64,000 nt of DNA from positions 1 to 64,000 of the forward strand of contig JAHBWY010000001.1 of assembly GCA_019636735.1 (NCBI GenBank), in the 5' to 3' direction. Both the position numbers and the translations under genes were made by a program. The DNA comes from Phycisphaeraceae bacterium. Lineage in GTDB: Bacteria > Planctomycetota > Phycisphaerae > Phycisphaerales > SM1A02. Positions 51,003-60,519 of the stretch are shown here, piece after piece (the stretch's first letter is position 1; each line of letters starts with the position of its first letter). The notes beneath the pieces are model-generated. The model saw only the letters and a list, made by a program, of their open reading frames with translations. It was not told where the DNA came from and searched no databases.

Positions 51003-52175
51003 TCATCGAAGGGTCAGCAGATAGTCGGTGATCAGGTCGAGCTCTCGGTCATCGAGCTTCAAAGAGGGCATGTTGCAGCCGATCTTGAGCTTCTGCGGGT
51101 CATCGATCCACGCGCGAAGCGTGTCGCGGGTCAGCGGCAGAATGCCCGATCCGATCGTCTCGCGGCTCGCGAGATGCGTGAGATTCGGACCGAACATCCC
51201 GGCGCTCACACCATCGATCGCATGGCAGTTCAGGCAGGCGAATCCAGCAAAGAGGCGCCGACCTTCATCGACGGCGGGGTCCACCACCGCTGGCGACGCC
51301 TGTTGCTCGAGCCACTCGCGGAAGGCATCGGGCTCCACCGCCGTCACGCGCAGCAGCATGTTCGCGTGCTGTGTTCCGCAATACTCGGCGCACTGCCCGA
51401 GGTAGAGACCCGGGCGACGAGCCTTGAACCATGTGACATTCGTCCGACCGGGAATGCAGTCAGTCTTCCCGGCGAGACGGGGAACCCACCAACTGTGGAT
51501 CACATCGGCTGACTCGAGCTCGAGCCAGACGGGCCGCCCCACGGGCACGACGAGTTCGTTGGCGGTGACCACTTCGCGCCCGTTTCCGAGCTCATCGGGG
51601 AAGCGGTACTCCCACCACCACTGATGGCCGATGACCTGCACTCGCAGAGCGCCTTCGGGCGGCTCGGTGAGCTGCACTTCCCGGATGGTCCTGATGGTGA
51701 CGAGCCCGAGCACAAAGACGATGAGGAGCGGAACGACCGTCCAGGCCAGCTCGATTGGATTCGAGCCATAAAGCTGGGTCGGCTCGGGCTCGCCGGCCAG
51801 CGCCGCCTCGCGCTTCCTGCGGCGGAAGCGCACGACAGCCACAAAGAGGAGCGCCTCGACGACCACGAAGATGGCGGCGCAGATCCCGAGGACGAGCCAT
51901 GCCAGGTGACGGATCGACTCCGCAGGGGGAGAGTCGGCGCCGAAGATGCTTGTGACGCCCGCACCGCTGGTCGGCGGTCCCCCCAGCACGCCCGGTGCGC
52001 ACACCGTCGTGGATGCGCCGGCGCCAGGACCGCTCGAATCCGCCGCCGCCGTACCCGCGGTCAAGGCCACGACGAGGGGGCCGACTACCAGCAGAAGCAG
52101 CGCCAAGAGCCCGCCGGGAACGCCCGGCACGCGAGCCACTCCACCGAGGATTCGTCTGGCGCGACCGTCAAGCAT
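51003..52175 (-). CDS. ctaC: Cytochrome c oxidase subunit II with fused cytochrome c (caa3-type)
   Basis: This 390-residue protein accepts electrons through a C-terminal cytochrome c and its CuA site. A signal region (VPGGLLALLLLVVGPLVVALTAG) and one or two helices (HLAWLVLGICAAIFVVVEALLFV, WTVVPLLIVFVLGLVTI) anchor it. The CuA domain has HQWWWEYRFP, DVIHSWWVP and QCAEYCGTQHANM. The c domain follows with FACLNCHAIDG and SAGMFGPNL. ATG 52175 (MLDGRARR) is chosen; a longer open frame upstream has no family match. It is the first gene of the respiratory operon, and subunit I follows after 75 bp. Confidence 0.94.
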   Translation of the reverse strand: MLDGRARRILGGVARVPGVPGGLLALLLLVVGPLVVALTAGTAAADSSGPGAGASTTVCAPGVLGGPPTSGAGVTSIFGADSPPAESIRHLAWLVLGICAAIFVVVEALLFVAVVRFRRRKREAALAGEPEPTQLYGSNPIELAWTVVPLLIVFVLGLVTIRTIREVQLTEPPEGALRVQVIGHQWWWEYRFPDELGNGREVVTANELVVPVGRPVWLELESADVIHSWWVPRLAGKTDCIPGRTNVTWFKARRPGLYLGQCAEYCGTQHANMLLRVTAVEPDAFREWLEQQASPAVVDPAVDEGRRLFAGFACLNCHAIDGVSAGMFGPNLTHLASRETIGSGILPLTRDTLRAWIDDPQKLKIGCNMPSLKLDDRELDLITDYLLTLR

Positions 52176-52501
52176 CCGGGGATCCCGACCTCCGACCACG
52201 GCGCGGAGTCTAGGGCACAATCGCTGCCCTCGCGCTGGGATCGGTCGGTGAACTGGTGAGAATCGGTCGATGGCTCGCCCGCGGTTCGGTGGGTCGACGC
52301 GCCGGGTGTCCGGGGGACGGACGCGATCGGCGCATTCCGATTGAGAACCCGCGCGATTGGCGGCACGAATCTCGATCTGCACGGCGCTACACTGACCCCC
52401 GACGGAGTCGCAGGAGGCAACTACCGGCAGATCGCTGGTGCGCCGGCGTCGGCGCACTGGTCTGCGGACCTCGAAGCGAGCCTCCGACACATGAGCCGTC
52501 C
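52176..52501. other. Divergent promoter region between ctaC and the GH63-like gene
   Basis: No gene is supported. The region must hold promoters for the respiratory operon (minus) and the glucosidase gene (plus). A TACACT box at about 52389-52394 is the only -10-like hexamer noticed on the plus strand, without a good -35. AGGAGG at 52410-52415 has no start codon nearby that I can support. Confidence 0.35.
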
Positions 52502-55243
52502 ATGAGTGCAGAAGAGACCCGTCTCGCCCGCGCCGCCAATCCAAAGACCCCATGGCGCCTCTGGGGGCCCTATCTCAGCGAGCGACAGTGGGGAACCGTG
52601 CGAGAGGACTACTCCTCCGACGGCAATGCATGGGACTCCTTTCCGCACGATCACGCACGCTCCCGCGCGTACAAGTGGGGTGAGGACGGTCTTGCCGGCT
52701 ACAGCGACGATCAGCAGCAGCTCTGCTGGGCGCTCGCCCTCTGGAATGGTCGCGATCCGATCATCAAGGAGCGCCTCTTCGGCCTGACGAATGGCGAGGG
52801 CAATCATGGCGAAGATGTGAAGGAGTACTACTTCTATCTTGACAGTACTCCGACACACTCGTGGATGCGCTGGCTCTACAAGTATCCGCAGCGGGCATAC
52901 CCTTACTCGGAGATCGTGGAGAAGAACCGTGCGCGCGGGCGCCACGAGCCGGAGTACGAGCTGCTCGACACCGGGGTCTTCGACGACAATCGTTACTTTG
53001 ATGTCGTTGTTGACTTCGCGAAGGCGTCGCCCACGGACACCTGCATTCGCATCACGGTGCACAATCGCGGTCCGGAGCCGGCATCGCTCCATCTGCTCCC
53101 GCACCTCTGGTTCCGCAACGACTGGTGGATGAACCCCGCCGGACCGAGACCGTCGCTCCGCATGGCGCGGGGGTCGTCGAGCTCGGTGTGCATCGCCGCC
53201 GATCACCCGCGGCTCGGCGCGATGTACCTCCACTGCGAGGGCGCGCCGGAGCTCCTGTTCACGGAGAACGAGACCAACTCGCAGCGTCTCTGGGGCCAAC
53301 CGAACGCCACGCGCTTCGTGAAGGACGCGTTCAATGATCGCCTAGTGCATGGCCGCCGCGACACAGTCAATCCCGAAGGCGTGGGTACCAAGTCTGCCGC
53401 GCACTTCATCGTCGAGATTCCTGCGGGCCAGTCGAAGGTGATTCGACTGCGTTTGAACGATGAGGCGCCGGGCTCGTCATCCAGGCCGTTCTCCGACTTT
53501 GAAGCAACGATGCGCGCTCGTGAGAAGGAGGCCGACGAGTTCTATGAGACGGTGATTCCCGAGGGCTTCTCCAAGGATCGCGCCAATGTCATGCGGCAGG
53601 CGATCGCGGGCATGCTCTGGGGCAAGCAGTACTACTACTTCGATCTCGATCGCTGGCTCGACGAACACGGCGCCAACCCCGTCTCGGGCGGTCGGCGCAG
53701 CGTGCGCAATCGCGAGTGGTTCCACATGCTCAACCAGCATGTGATCTCCATGCCCGACAAGTGGGAGTATCCCTGGTACGCGGCATGGGACCTGGCGTTC
53801 CATGTGCTGCCAATCCAGCTCGTGGACCCGGAGTTCGCGAAGGAGCAGCTCCTGCTCATGCTGGATGAGAACTACATGCATCCCGGCGGTCAGATGCCAG
53901 CATATGAGTGGAACTTCGGCGATGTGAATCCACCTGTCCACGCCTGGGCGTCGTTCTTCCTGTACATGCGTCAGAAGAATCTCGGCAAGCCCGACCGGGC
54001 GTTCCTGGAAACGACGATTGCGCGGCTCACTCAGAACTTCAACTGGTGGGTGAACCGCAAGGACCCGGAGGGCCGGAGCCTCTTCAGCGGCGGCTTCCTG
54101 GGCTTGGACAACATCGGCGTTTTTGATCGAAGCGCACCGCTGCCCACGGGCGGCTACCTCCTTCAGGCCGACGGCACCGCCTGGATGGCCTTCTACAGCC
54201 ATTGCATGATCCAGATCGCGCTGGAGCTTTCGGAGGAGGAGCCATCCACCTATGGACGAGTGGTCAGCAAGTTCGTGGAGCACTTCTTCTGGATCGCCGG
54301 CGCCATGCATCGCAAGGGTGACCAGGTCGACGATCTATGGGATGAAGACGATGGCTTCTTCTACGATGTGCTCGTTACTCCGGATGGACGCGCCCAGCGC
54401 CTCAAGCTCCGCTCGATGGTGGGCCTCCTGCCGCTGATGGCCAGCACGGTCTTTCCGGAGTCGTCGCTGCGCGATCTGCCGAAGGCGGTCGAGCGCATCA
54501 GGTCCTTTCAGCAGCGCTATCCCGAGCTGCACGAGAACATTCACCCCTTCGAGAAGCCCGGGGTGGCTGGGCGACACCTGCTCTCGGTTCTCAATGAGAC
54601 CAAGCTCCGGCGGATCCTTTCGCGCATGCTCGACGAGCGCGAGTTCCTGAGTCCGTACGGCATTCGATCGCTCTCCAAGGCCCACGAGTCGCAGCCCTAT
54701 GTCTTCACCTCGCATGGCACCGAATTCCGCGTGGAGTATCAGCCGGCCGAGTCCCTGACCGGGGCCTTCGGCGGGAACTCCAACTGGCGCGGCCCCATCT
54801 GGCTGCCGGTGAATGTGCTGCTCATTCGAGGCCTGATCAACCTGTATGGCTACTTCGGCGATGACTTCAAGGTGGAGTGCCCCACGGGTTCGGGGCAGCA
54901 CATGACACTCTTCGAGATCGCCCGGGAGATCAGTCACCGGCTTGAGTCCATCTTCCTCACCGGACCGAACGGCCGGCGGCCTGTCAACGACTCGTTGCAG
55001 AAGTTCAGCGACGACCCTCACTGGCGCGACCTCGTCCTCTTCTACGAGTACTTCCATGGGGACACGGGCCAGGGTCTCGGCGCAAGTCACCAGACCGGGT
55101 GGACCGGGGTCATCGCGTTCCTGGCGGACTTCTTCGAACGCATCACACCCGAGTCGATGCGGACCGAGGGGCGCGCAAGCCTGGGACGGCTGAACTCTGG
55201 TTCGCGGCGGAGTGGCTCCGCGAAGAAGAGCGCCGTGCGGTGA
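52502..55243 (+). CDS. GH63-like glucosidase/mannosylglycerate-hydrolase-type glycosidase
   Basis: This 913-residue soluble protein belongs to the (alpha/alpha)6-barrel glycosidases of the GH63 type. An N-terminal beta-sandwich (LSERQWGTVREDYSSDGNAWDSFPHDHARSRAYKWGEDGLAG) precedes the barrel. Barrel landmarks are KWEYPWYAAWDLAFHVLPI (about residue 420), EWNFGDVNPPVHAWASFFLY (about 474), DGTAWMAFYSHCMIQIALEL, WDEDDGFFYD and GNSNWRGPIWLPVNVLLI (about 758). The acid Asp is probably in AWDLAF. Substrates of this group include alpha-glucosides, glucosylglycerate and mannosylglycerate; which applies is unknown. No signal peptide is seen. It starts at ATG 52502 and converges with the E2 gene. Confidence 0.88.
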   Translation: MSAEETRLARAANPKTPWRLWGPYLSERQWGTVREDYSSDGNAWDSFPHDHARSRAYKWGEDGLAGYSDDQQQLCWALALWNGRDPIIKERLFGLTNGEGNHGEDVKEYYFYLDSTPTHSWMRWLYKYPQRAYPYSEIVEKNRARGRHEPEYELLDTGVFDDNRYFDVVVDFAKASPTDTCIRITVHNRGPEPASLHLLPHLWFRNDWWMNPAGPRPSLRMARGSSSSVCIAADHPRLGAMYLHCEGAPELLFTENETNSQRLWGQPNATRFVKDAFNDRLVHGRRDTVNPEGVGTKSAAHFIVEIPAGQSKVIRLRLNDEAPGSSSRPFSDFEATMRAREKEADEFYETVIPEGFSKDRANVMRQAIAGMLWGKQYYYFDLDRWLDEHGANPVSGGRRSVRNREWFHMLNQHVISMPDKWEYPWYAAWDLAFHVLPIQLVDPEFAKEQLLLMLDENYMHPGGQMPAYEWNFGDVNPPVHAWASFFLYMRQKNLGKPDRAFLETTIARLTQNFNWWVNRKDPEGRSLFSGGFLGLDNIGVFDRSAPLPTGGYLLQADGTAWMAFYSHCMIQIALELSEEEPSTYGRVVSKFVEHFFWIAGAMHRKGDQVDDLWDEDDGFFYDVLVTPDGRAQRLKLRSMVGLLPLMASTVFPESSLRDLPKAVERIRSFQQRYPELHENIHPFEKPGVAGRHLLSVLNETKLRRILSRMLDEREFLSPYGIRSLSKAHESQPYVFTSHGTEFRVEYQPAESLTGAFGGNSNWRGPIWLPVNVLLIRGLINLYGYFGDDFKVECPTGSGQHMTLFEIAREISHRLESIFLTGPNGRRPVNDSLQKFSDDPHWRDLVLFYEYFHGDTGQGLGASHQTGWTGVIAFLADFFERITPESMRTEGRASLGRLNSGSRRSGSAKKSAVR

Positions 55244-55262
55244 TCGCACCTTCGGGGGCGCT

Positions 55263-56720
55263 TCAGCCGAGCAGGTCGCCCGGATCTTCGAGCAGCTTCA
55301 CCACAGTGTTGAGGAAGCGGGCGGCCTCGGCGCCGTCCACCACGCGGTGATCGCATGAAATCGAGAGCGGCAGGACCAGCCCGGCGTAGAAGCGACCGTC
55401 CTTCACCAGCACGCGCTCCTTCGCGCGCCCGACGGCGAGGATCGCCACCTCGGGATAGTTGATGATCGGCGTCGCGAACATGGCGCCGTAGCTGCCGACA
55501 TTCGAAATGGTAAAGGTGCCGCCGAGACTCTCCTCGCGCGTGATCGAGCGATCACGGCAGCGGGCCGCCAGCCTCTTCACGCCATCGGAAAGCTCCACGA
55601 TCGAGAGCCGATCGGCATCTCGCAGCACGGGGACCATGAGGCCCGCATCGGTGTCAACAGCCACGCCAAGATTGATGACGCCCTTGAGCAGGATCTCGGC
55701 ATTGGCATCATCGACATTGGCGTTGAGCGCCGGGTGAAGCCGCAGGCCGCGACAGACGGCAGCCATCACGAAGGGAAGCATCGAGAGCTTGCCGCCGAGC
55801 ACGCGCGAGTACTCGCGGCGCTTCCCGTCGAGTGCGGTGACATCGGCTTCGTCGGTGGCCGTGAAGTGCACGGCCGTGCGGACCGAGCGATCGAGCGCCT
55901 CGGCGATCTTGCGGCGCACTCCGCGGAAGGGAATCCGCTGGGAGACACCCTGGGCATCGACCGGCGGGAGCGCTGCGGCGAGCGCGCTGCTGCGGGCCGA
56001 CACGGCTGCCGTGCGCTCCTGGGTGCTTCCGCCGCGGGCGAAGGCCGCGACATCGCTTGCGGTCACTCGACCGCCGCGACCGGTCGCCGGCACGGCGCTG
56101 ATGTCCACCTTCATCTCGCGCGCCATGCGGCGCACGGCGGGTGTAGCAAGAGCCTTTCCGCGGGCCGTCTCCGCCGCGGCCGACTCCGGTGTGCGCCGCG
56201 CGAAGCGGTCGCTGACGGAGAGCGTGCCCGACACGCTGCCGACCACCGTGCCCTGGTCCTCGTCGGCGCCATTGCTGGCGGCCACCGCCGCTCCACCGCG
56301 CGAGTGGCCTCCCGATCCTGCGCTGCTGCGCGCCGTGGCTGAGTGCGTGGCTCCCGTGGACGCGCGGGCAGCAGCGCTTGACGCGGCCGCCGATGCCGGC
56401 GCCGCCGACGGCTTTGTCTGCGTGCCGGCCAGTGGCGCACTGCTCTTGGCACTCGCTCCGCCCACCGCGTAGCGAACGAGCACCGCACCGACCTTGATGA
56501 CCTCGCCTTCCTTGCCGCAGAGCTCACTGATCACCCCGGTCCACGGACTGGGCACTTCAACGAGCGCCTTGTCCGTCTGCATCTCCGCGAGCGTCTGCTG
56601 CTCCTTCACTGCGTCGCCGGGCTTGACCTTCCAACTGATGAGCTCCGCCTCGGCGAGACCTTCGCCGAGGTCGGGCAGAATGAAGTGACTCTTGTCTGCG
56701 GGTTGCTTGACGCCGGCCAT
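55263..56720 (-). CDS. pdhC: Dihydrolipoyl acyltransferase (E2) of a 2-oxoacid dehydrogenase complex
   Basis: This 485-residue E2 has one lipoyl domain (EMQTDKALVEVPSPW, Lys near residue 50), an Ala/Ser-rich linker and a peripheral subunit-binding domain (LATPAVRRMAREMKVDISAVPATGRGGRVTASDV, about 190-225). After a second linker comes the acyltransferase core, with active-site DHRVVDG (about residue 456) and FTISNVGSYGAMFATPIINYPEVAILAVG. It carries the acyl group between E1 and E3. It is the third gene of the E1-alpha/E1-beta/E2 set. No E3 (lipoamide dehydrogenase) gene follows, so it must be elsewhere. The single-lipoyl form does not decide between pyruvate and branched-chain substrates. Confidence 0.93.
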   Translation of the reverse strand: MAGVKQPADKSHFILPDLGEGLAEAELISWKVKPGDAVKEQQTLAEMQTDKALVEVPSPWTGVISELCGKEGEVIKVGAVLVRYAVGGASAKSSAPLAGTQTKPSAAPASAAASSAAARASTGATHSATARSSAGSGGHSRGGAAVAASNGADEDQGTVVGSVSGTLSVSDRFARRTPESAAAETARGKALATPAVRRMAREMKVDISAVPATGRGGRVTASDVAAFARGGSTQERTAAVSARSSALAAALPPVDAQGVSQRIPFRGVRRKIAEALDRSVRTAVHFTATDEADVTALDGKRREYSRVLGGKLSMLPFVMAAVCRGLRLHPALNANVDDANAEILLKGVINLGVAVDTDAGLMVPVLRDADRLSIVELSDGVKRLAARCRDRSITREESLGGTFTISNVGSYGAMFATPIINYPEVAILAVGRAKERVLVKDGRFYAGLVLPLSISCDHRVVDGAEAARFLNTVVKLLEDPGDLLG

Positions 56721-56834
56721 CGAGGTGTCCTCTGCTCAGTCGAAGGTTCGTGCCGCGGGGCGAGTGAAGATCGTTCGTCGGTTGACGCTCCTGTGCGGGC
56801 GTCGTGTGACGGAGCTGCGCTCCAGGTGATGGCC

Positions 56835-57803
56835 TCAGTAGGCCGCCGTCTCCTCGATGGCGCGGGCGATTCGCGCCGCATCGGGGAGGTACTCGAGTTC
56901 GAGCTTGTAGTACGGCATGATCGTGTCGAAGCCGGTGACGCGCTGGACCGGCGCTTCCAGGTGAAGGAAGCATCGCTCCATGATCCGGGCGGAGATTTCC
57001 GCACCCAGTCCACAGGTCTTCGGCGCCTCGTGCACAATGACGCAGCGCCCGGTCTTCTTGACGCTGGCTTCGATCGCGTCCATGTCGAGCGGATAGATGG
57101 TCCGCAGGTCGATGAGCTCGATGTTTCTCCCAGTGCGCTCGATGGCCTGCATGCACTGGATGACGCTGGAGCCCCAGCTCACCATGGTCATCTCCTCGCC
57201 TTCGCACACGACGCGGGCCTGCCCCAGAGGAATCACATACTCATCCTCGGGGACCTCCTCGCGGAAGGCTCGATAGATGCGCTTGGGCTCGAAGAAGATG
57301 ACGGGATCTGGGTCGCGGATCGACGCCACGAGCAATCCCTTGGCGTCGTAGGGCGAACTCGGCATGACCACCTTGAGTCCGGGGGTGTGCGCGTAGATCG
57401 ACTCGGGCGAGTCGCTGTGCAACTCCGGCGCGTGAATACCGCCGCCGACCGGCACACGGACCGTCATCGGCACGGTGAACGCGCCGCGCGTTCGTGTGCG
57501 CATGCGCGCCGCATGCGAGCAAAGCTGGTCATAGGCGGGGCCGAGAAAGCCCTCAAACTGGATCTCGGGCACAGGCCGAAGTCCCGCCATGGCCAGGCCG
57601 ATCGAGGTGCCGATGATGCCGCTTTCGGCGAGCGGCGAGTCGACCACGCGATGGGCGCCGAAGCGCTTGTGCAAGCCCTCGGTGACGCGGAAGACGCCGC
57701 CGTTGGGACCGACATCCTCGCCGAGAATGATGACGCGATCGTCCTTCTCCATCTCCTGGACGAGCGCGAGGTTGATTGCCTGAACGAGCGTGAGATTGGC
57801 CAT
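56835..57803 (-). CDS. pdhB: 2-oxoacid dehydrogenase E1 component, beta subunit
   Basis: This 322-residue protein has the transketolase-like fold: MANLTLVQAINLALVQEMEKD, ILGEDVGPNGGVFRVTEGL, DSPLAESGIIGTSIGLAM, EIQFEGFLGPAYDQL, VPVGGGIHAPELHSDSPESIYAHTPGLKVVMPSSPYDAKGLL and DLRTIYPLDMDAI. The Glu of VLGEDV-type (here ILGEDVG) activates thiamine diphosphate together with the alpha subunit. ATG 57803 matches family starts. It follows E1-alpha after 67 bp. Confidence 0.94.
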   Translation of the reverse strand: MANLTLVQAINLALVQEMEKDDRVIILGEDVGPNGGVFRVTEGLHKRFGAHRVVDSPLAESGIIGTSIGLAMAGLRPVPEIQFEGFLGPAYDQLCSHAARMRTRTRGAFTVPMTVRVPVGGGIHAPELHSDSPESIYAHTPGLKVVMPSSPYDAKGLLVASIRDPDPVIFFEPKRIYRAFREEVPEDEYVIPLGQARVVCEGEEMTMVSWGSSVIQCMQAIERTGRNIELIDLRTIYPLDMDAIEASVKKTGRCVIVHEAPKTCGLGAEISARIMERCFLHLEAPVQRVTGFDTIMPYYKLELEYLPDAARIARAIEETAAY

Positions 57804-57870
57804 GGGTCGTGTGCGTTCGGAAGTTCGATTCAAGAGCGGTGGCGTGTCGCCATCCCGCAACGGAGGAGCG

Positions 57871-59010
57871 TCAGTGGGCGTGCTCCGGGTGGTCCAACTG
57901 CCGGACCTCGGCACCTTCGAGCTGTGCGGGGTCTTCGCCGAGACCGTGCGTCTGCATGGTGTCGCGCTGGCGCTCGAGGTCGGGCGGCAGCTCGGCGTAC
58001 ATCGCGTTGAAGAAGTCGTCGCGCGTCGGTGCCGCGATCGTCTCGGCTCGCTCGACGGCAGCGGCGATCTCCTTCTCGACCTTCTCCTTCAGTTCGCCCT
58101 CCTTCGAGTCATTCCAGATCTTGCGATCCTTCATGTAGGCCTTCAGGCGAGTGATGGGATCGCGGGTCTTCCACATCTCAACCTCGGCGGCGTCGCGATA
58201 GCGACGCGCATCATCCGCCGTGGTGTGGTCGCCGAGGCGATAGGTGACGCCCTCGATGAACGCCGGCTTGCCGGTCTCCCTCGTGTAGGCAGCCATGTCG
58301 CGCACGCACTTGACCACCGCGAAGAGGTCGTTGCCGTCGCATTGCACGGTCTTCATGCCGTAGGCGATCGCGCGCTGAGCCACGGTCGGCGCCGAGCACT
58401 GAATCTTGCCGGGCACCGAGATCGCCCAGAAGTTGTTCTGGCAGAAGAAGATCACGGGAATCTCGAGATTCGCCGCGAAGTTGCACGCCTCGTGGAAGTC
58501 GCCCTCGCTGGTTGCGCCGTCGCCGAAGAAGGTGCAGGCAAGGCGCTTCTCGCCGCGATACTTGGAGGCCCACGCGAGCCCCGTCGCGTGAAGCATCTGC
58601 GTTCCGATGGGAATGGCCAGCGGCGTGCAGTAGAGCTCGCGCGGAATGGCGTTCCCGCGCTCATCTCCCATCCAGTGAAGGAGGATGAGCTCCATGGGCA
58701 CTCCGCGCCAGAAGAGACCGCAGTTCTCGCGGTAGCAGGGAACCAGCCAGTCGTCCTTGTTCAGGGCGTAGGCGGCGCCGAGGCTGTTGGCCTCCTGCCC
58801 CATGTTCTGCGGGTAGGTCCCCATGCGACCCGATCGCTGGAGCCGGAAGGCCACCTCATCCAGGTGGCGGCAGGCCACCATGGACTCGTAGAGACGGAGG
58901 AGGTCGGCGTCGGGAATGAGACCCTTGCCGAGCTTCTCGTCGAACTTCCCGTGCTCATCGAGGATCGAGACGCGCTCGATTTCCGTGCTGAAAACCTTCG
59001 TGATGGGCAT
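57871..59010 (-). CDS. pdhA: 2-oxoacid dehydrogenase E1 component, alpha subunit
   Basis: This 379-residue thiamine-diphosphate enzyme subunit has the GDG...NN cofactor motif (FFGDGATSEGDFHEACNFAANL ... FCQNN, about residues 162-190). It also has FRLQRSGRMGTYPQNMGQEANSLG, VPCYRENCGLFWRGVP and GVTYRLGDHTTADDARRYR with the flexible phosphorylation-loop region. It decarboxylates pyruvate or a related 2-oxoacid and acylates E2. The sequence style is close to Gram-positive PdhA proteins, though branched-chain enzymes are similar. A TAGACT box preceded by TG (extended -10) lies 9 nt before the ATG, suggesting a nearly leaderless message. It is divergent from the transporter gene. Confidence 0.93.
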   Translation of the reverse strand: MPITKVFSTEIERVSILDEHGKFDEKLGKGLIPDADLLRLYESMVACRHLDEVAFRLQRSGRMGTYPQNMGQEANSLGAAYALNKDDWLVPCYRENCGLFWRGVPMELILLHWMGDERGNAIPRELYCTPLAIPIGTQMLHATGLAWASKYRGEKRLACTFFGDGATSEGDFHEACNFAANLEIPVIFFCQNNFWAISVPGKIQCSAPTVAQRAIAYGMKTVQCDGNDLFAVVKCVRDMAAYTRETGKPAFIEGVTYRLGDHTTADDARRYRDAAEVEMWKTRDPITRLKAYMKDRKIWNDSKEGELKEKVEKEIAAAVERAETIAAPTRDDFFNAMYAELPPDLERQRDTMQTHGLGEDPAQLEGAEVRQLDHPEHAH

Positions 59011-59172
59011 GCGATCCGAAGTCTAGCACGAGCCCTCGTTCGCTCCGAGTGCTCCGGGGCCGATGCGGGCCCGCCCTTGCACCCCCCGGACTCGAACCTC
59101 GCACAGGCGTTTCGGCGACGAAGCGATCGCCCCGCCTGCAACGGCGCACCCGCCTCGTGTGTAGGCCACCGC

Positions 59173-60519
59173 GTGATCCGCATTCCTGGCAGCGCAGCAG
59201 GCACGAGGATCCTGCGCGTGAGGGCGGGGGAGGGCCGGGCGTTGACCTGCTCTCTGGCGTACTTCGCGCTGGTTCTCTTCGGGTACTTCCTGCTCCGACC
59301 GGTGCGCGAAGCGATGGGGGTGGCGCGGTCGATGGATGACCTCCGGTGGCTCTTTGTCGTGACCTGTGGAGCGTCGCTGGTGGTGGCCTTGGCCTTCGGC
59401 GGCGTGGTGGCACGACTGGATCGCGCCAGATGCATCGTGGTGGGACAGCTTGGCGTGGCCGCGTGTCTCGTCGTGTTCGTTCCACTGCGGCTGCTCGTGG
59501 ATGAGTCGACGCAGGTCGTGCTCGGATACTGCTTCTATGTCTGGCTGAGCGTGGTGAATCTCTTTCTGACGGCCATCTTCTGGGCGTTCATGGCCGATGT
59601 CTGGTCGCTCGAACAGTCGAAGCGGCTCTTTCCCGTCATCGCCGTCGGTGGAACGCTCGGCGCACTCGGCGGGTCATGGTTCGCCTCGCGCCTTGTCGAT
59701 GTGATCGGCGCCTCGGGACAGATGGTGATTGCGGCGGCGTGCTTCGTGGTCACAGTGCTGTTGGTGCTGGCGATCGACCGGGTGGACCGCCGCATCACCC
59801 GGACCGCCGCCCATCCGGTCGGCGGGTCGTGGGGCGAAGGCGCCACTCGATTGGTGCGCTCGCCGTATCTCCTCGGCACCGCCCTTTTCGTGATCTTCCT
59901 GACCATCAGTTCAACACTCCTCTACTTCACGCGAGCGGAACTGGTGGTCGATGCGCGGCGCGAACTGGAGGCGCGCATCGCCCTCTTTGCCCGAATGGAT
60001 GCGTGGACCCAGGGCGCCACGCTTGTCATGCAGCTCTTCGTGACGGGGCAGCTCATTCGTCGGCTCGGAATCGGCTGGACGCTGGCGGTACTGCCCATGG
60101 TCACGGTGTCCGGCTTCGGTGTGCTCGCGTGGATGCAGCACCGGGGAGTCGAAGGATGGCAGCTCTTTGCGGCGGTCACGGCGTTCTCCGCGGTGCACAG
60201 CGCCGTGCGCTTCGCGATTGCCAGACCCACGCGCGAGACACTCTTCACGGTGGTCGAAGAGGCCGATCGCTACAAGGTCAAGCCGGTCATCGACCTCTTC
60301 GTCTATCGAGGCGGCGATGTCGCCGGCGCGTGGCTGACGGCTCTCGTGGCGGGAATGTGGGGAATGTTGATGCTGGCGCTGCCGCTCGGCGCGATCTGGG
60401 GCGGTATGTCCCTCTGGCTCGCGGTCGCGCAGCGTCGCCGCGCCGCCGATCGGCGGGATCGAGATGGCCCGCCGAGTCAAGGTGTTCCTTCACACACTCT
60501 TCCAGGAGTTCTCCAGTGA
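59173..60519 (+). CDS. Membrane transporter related to nucleotide (ATP/ADP-type) MFS carriers
   Basis: This protein of about 448 residues has roughly 11-12 helices. Family cues are FALVLFGYFLLRPVREAMGV, FYVWLSVVNLFLTAIFWAFMADVWS, RLFPVIAVGGTLGALGGSWFAS, VMQLFVTGQLIRRLGIG and the late RPTRETLFTVVEEADRYKVKPVIDLFVYRGGD. This last block is shared with bacterial proteins annotated as NTP/NDP-antiporter-like MFS members. The substrate cannot be assigned. GTG 59173 is taken as the start; GTG 59218 is nearly as good. Its TGA overlaps the GTG of the next gene, coupling the two. Confidence 0.82.
   Translation: MIRIPGSAAGTRILRVRAGEGRALTCSLAYFALVLFGYFLLRPVREAMGVARSMDDLRWLFVVTCGASLVVALAFGGVVARLDRARCIVVGQLGVAACLVVFVPLRLLVDESTQVVLGYCFYVWLSVVNLFLTAIFWAFMADVWSLEQSKRLFPVIAVGGTLGALGGSWFASRLVDVIGASGQMVIAAACFVVTVLLVLAIDRVDRRITRTAAHPVGGSWGEGATRLVRSPYLLGTALFVIFLTISSTLLYFTRAELVVDARRELEARIALFARMDAWTQGATLVMQLFVTGQLIRRLGIGWTLAVLPMVTVSGFGVLAWMQHRGVEGWQLFAAVTAFSAVHSAVRFAIARPTRETLFTVVEEADRYKVKPVIDLFVYRGGDVAGAWLTALVAGMWGMLMLALPLGAIWGGMSLWLAVAQRRRAADRRDRDGPPSQGVPSHTLPGVLQ

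Noticed and set aside
52256..52501. N-terminal extension of the GH63-like protein
   Set aside because: Arg-rich, no signal or domain, and MSAEETRLARA at 52502 is a natural start.
57790..59172. N-terminal extension of the transporter frame through the E1-alpha gene
   Set aside because: The extension runs antisense to E1-alpha, and membrane helices begin only after 59173.
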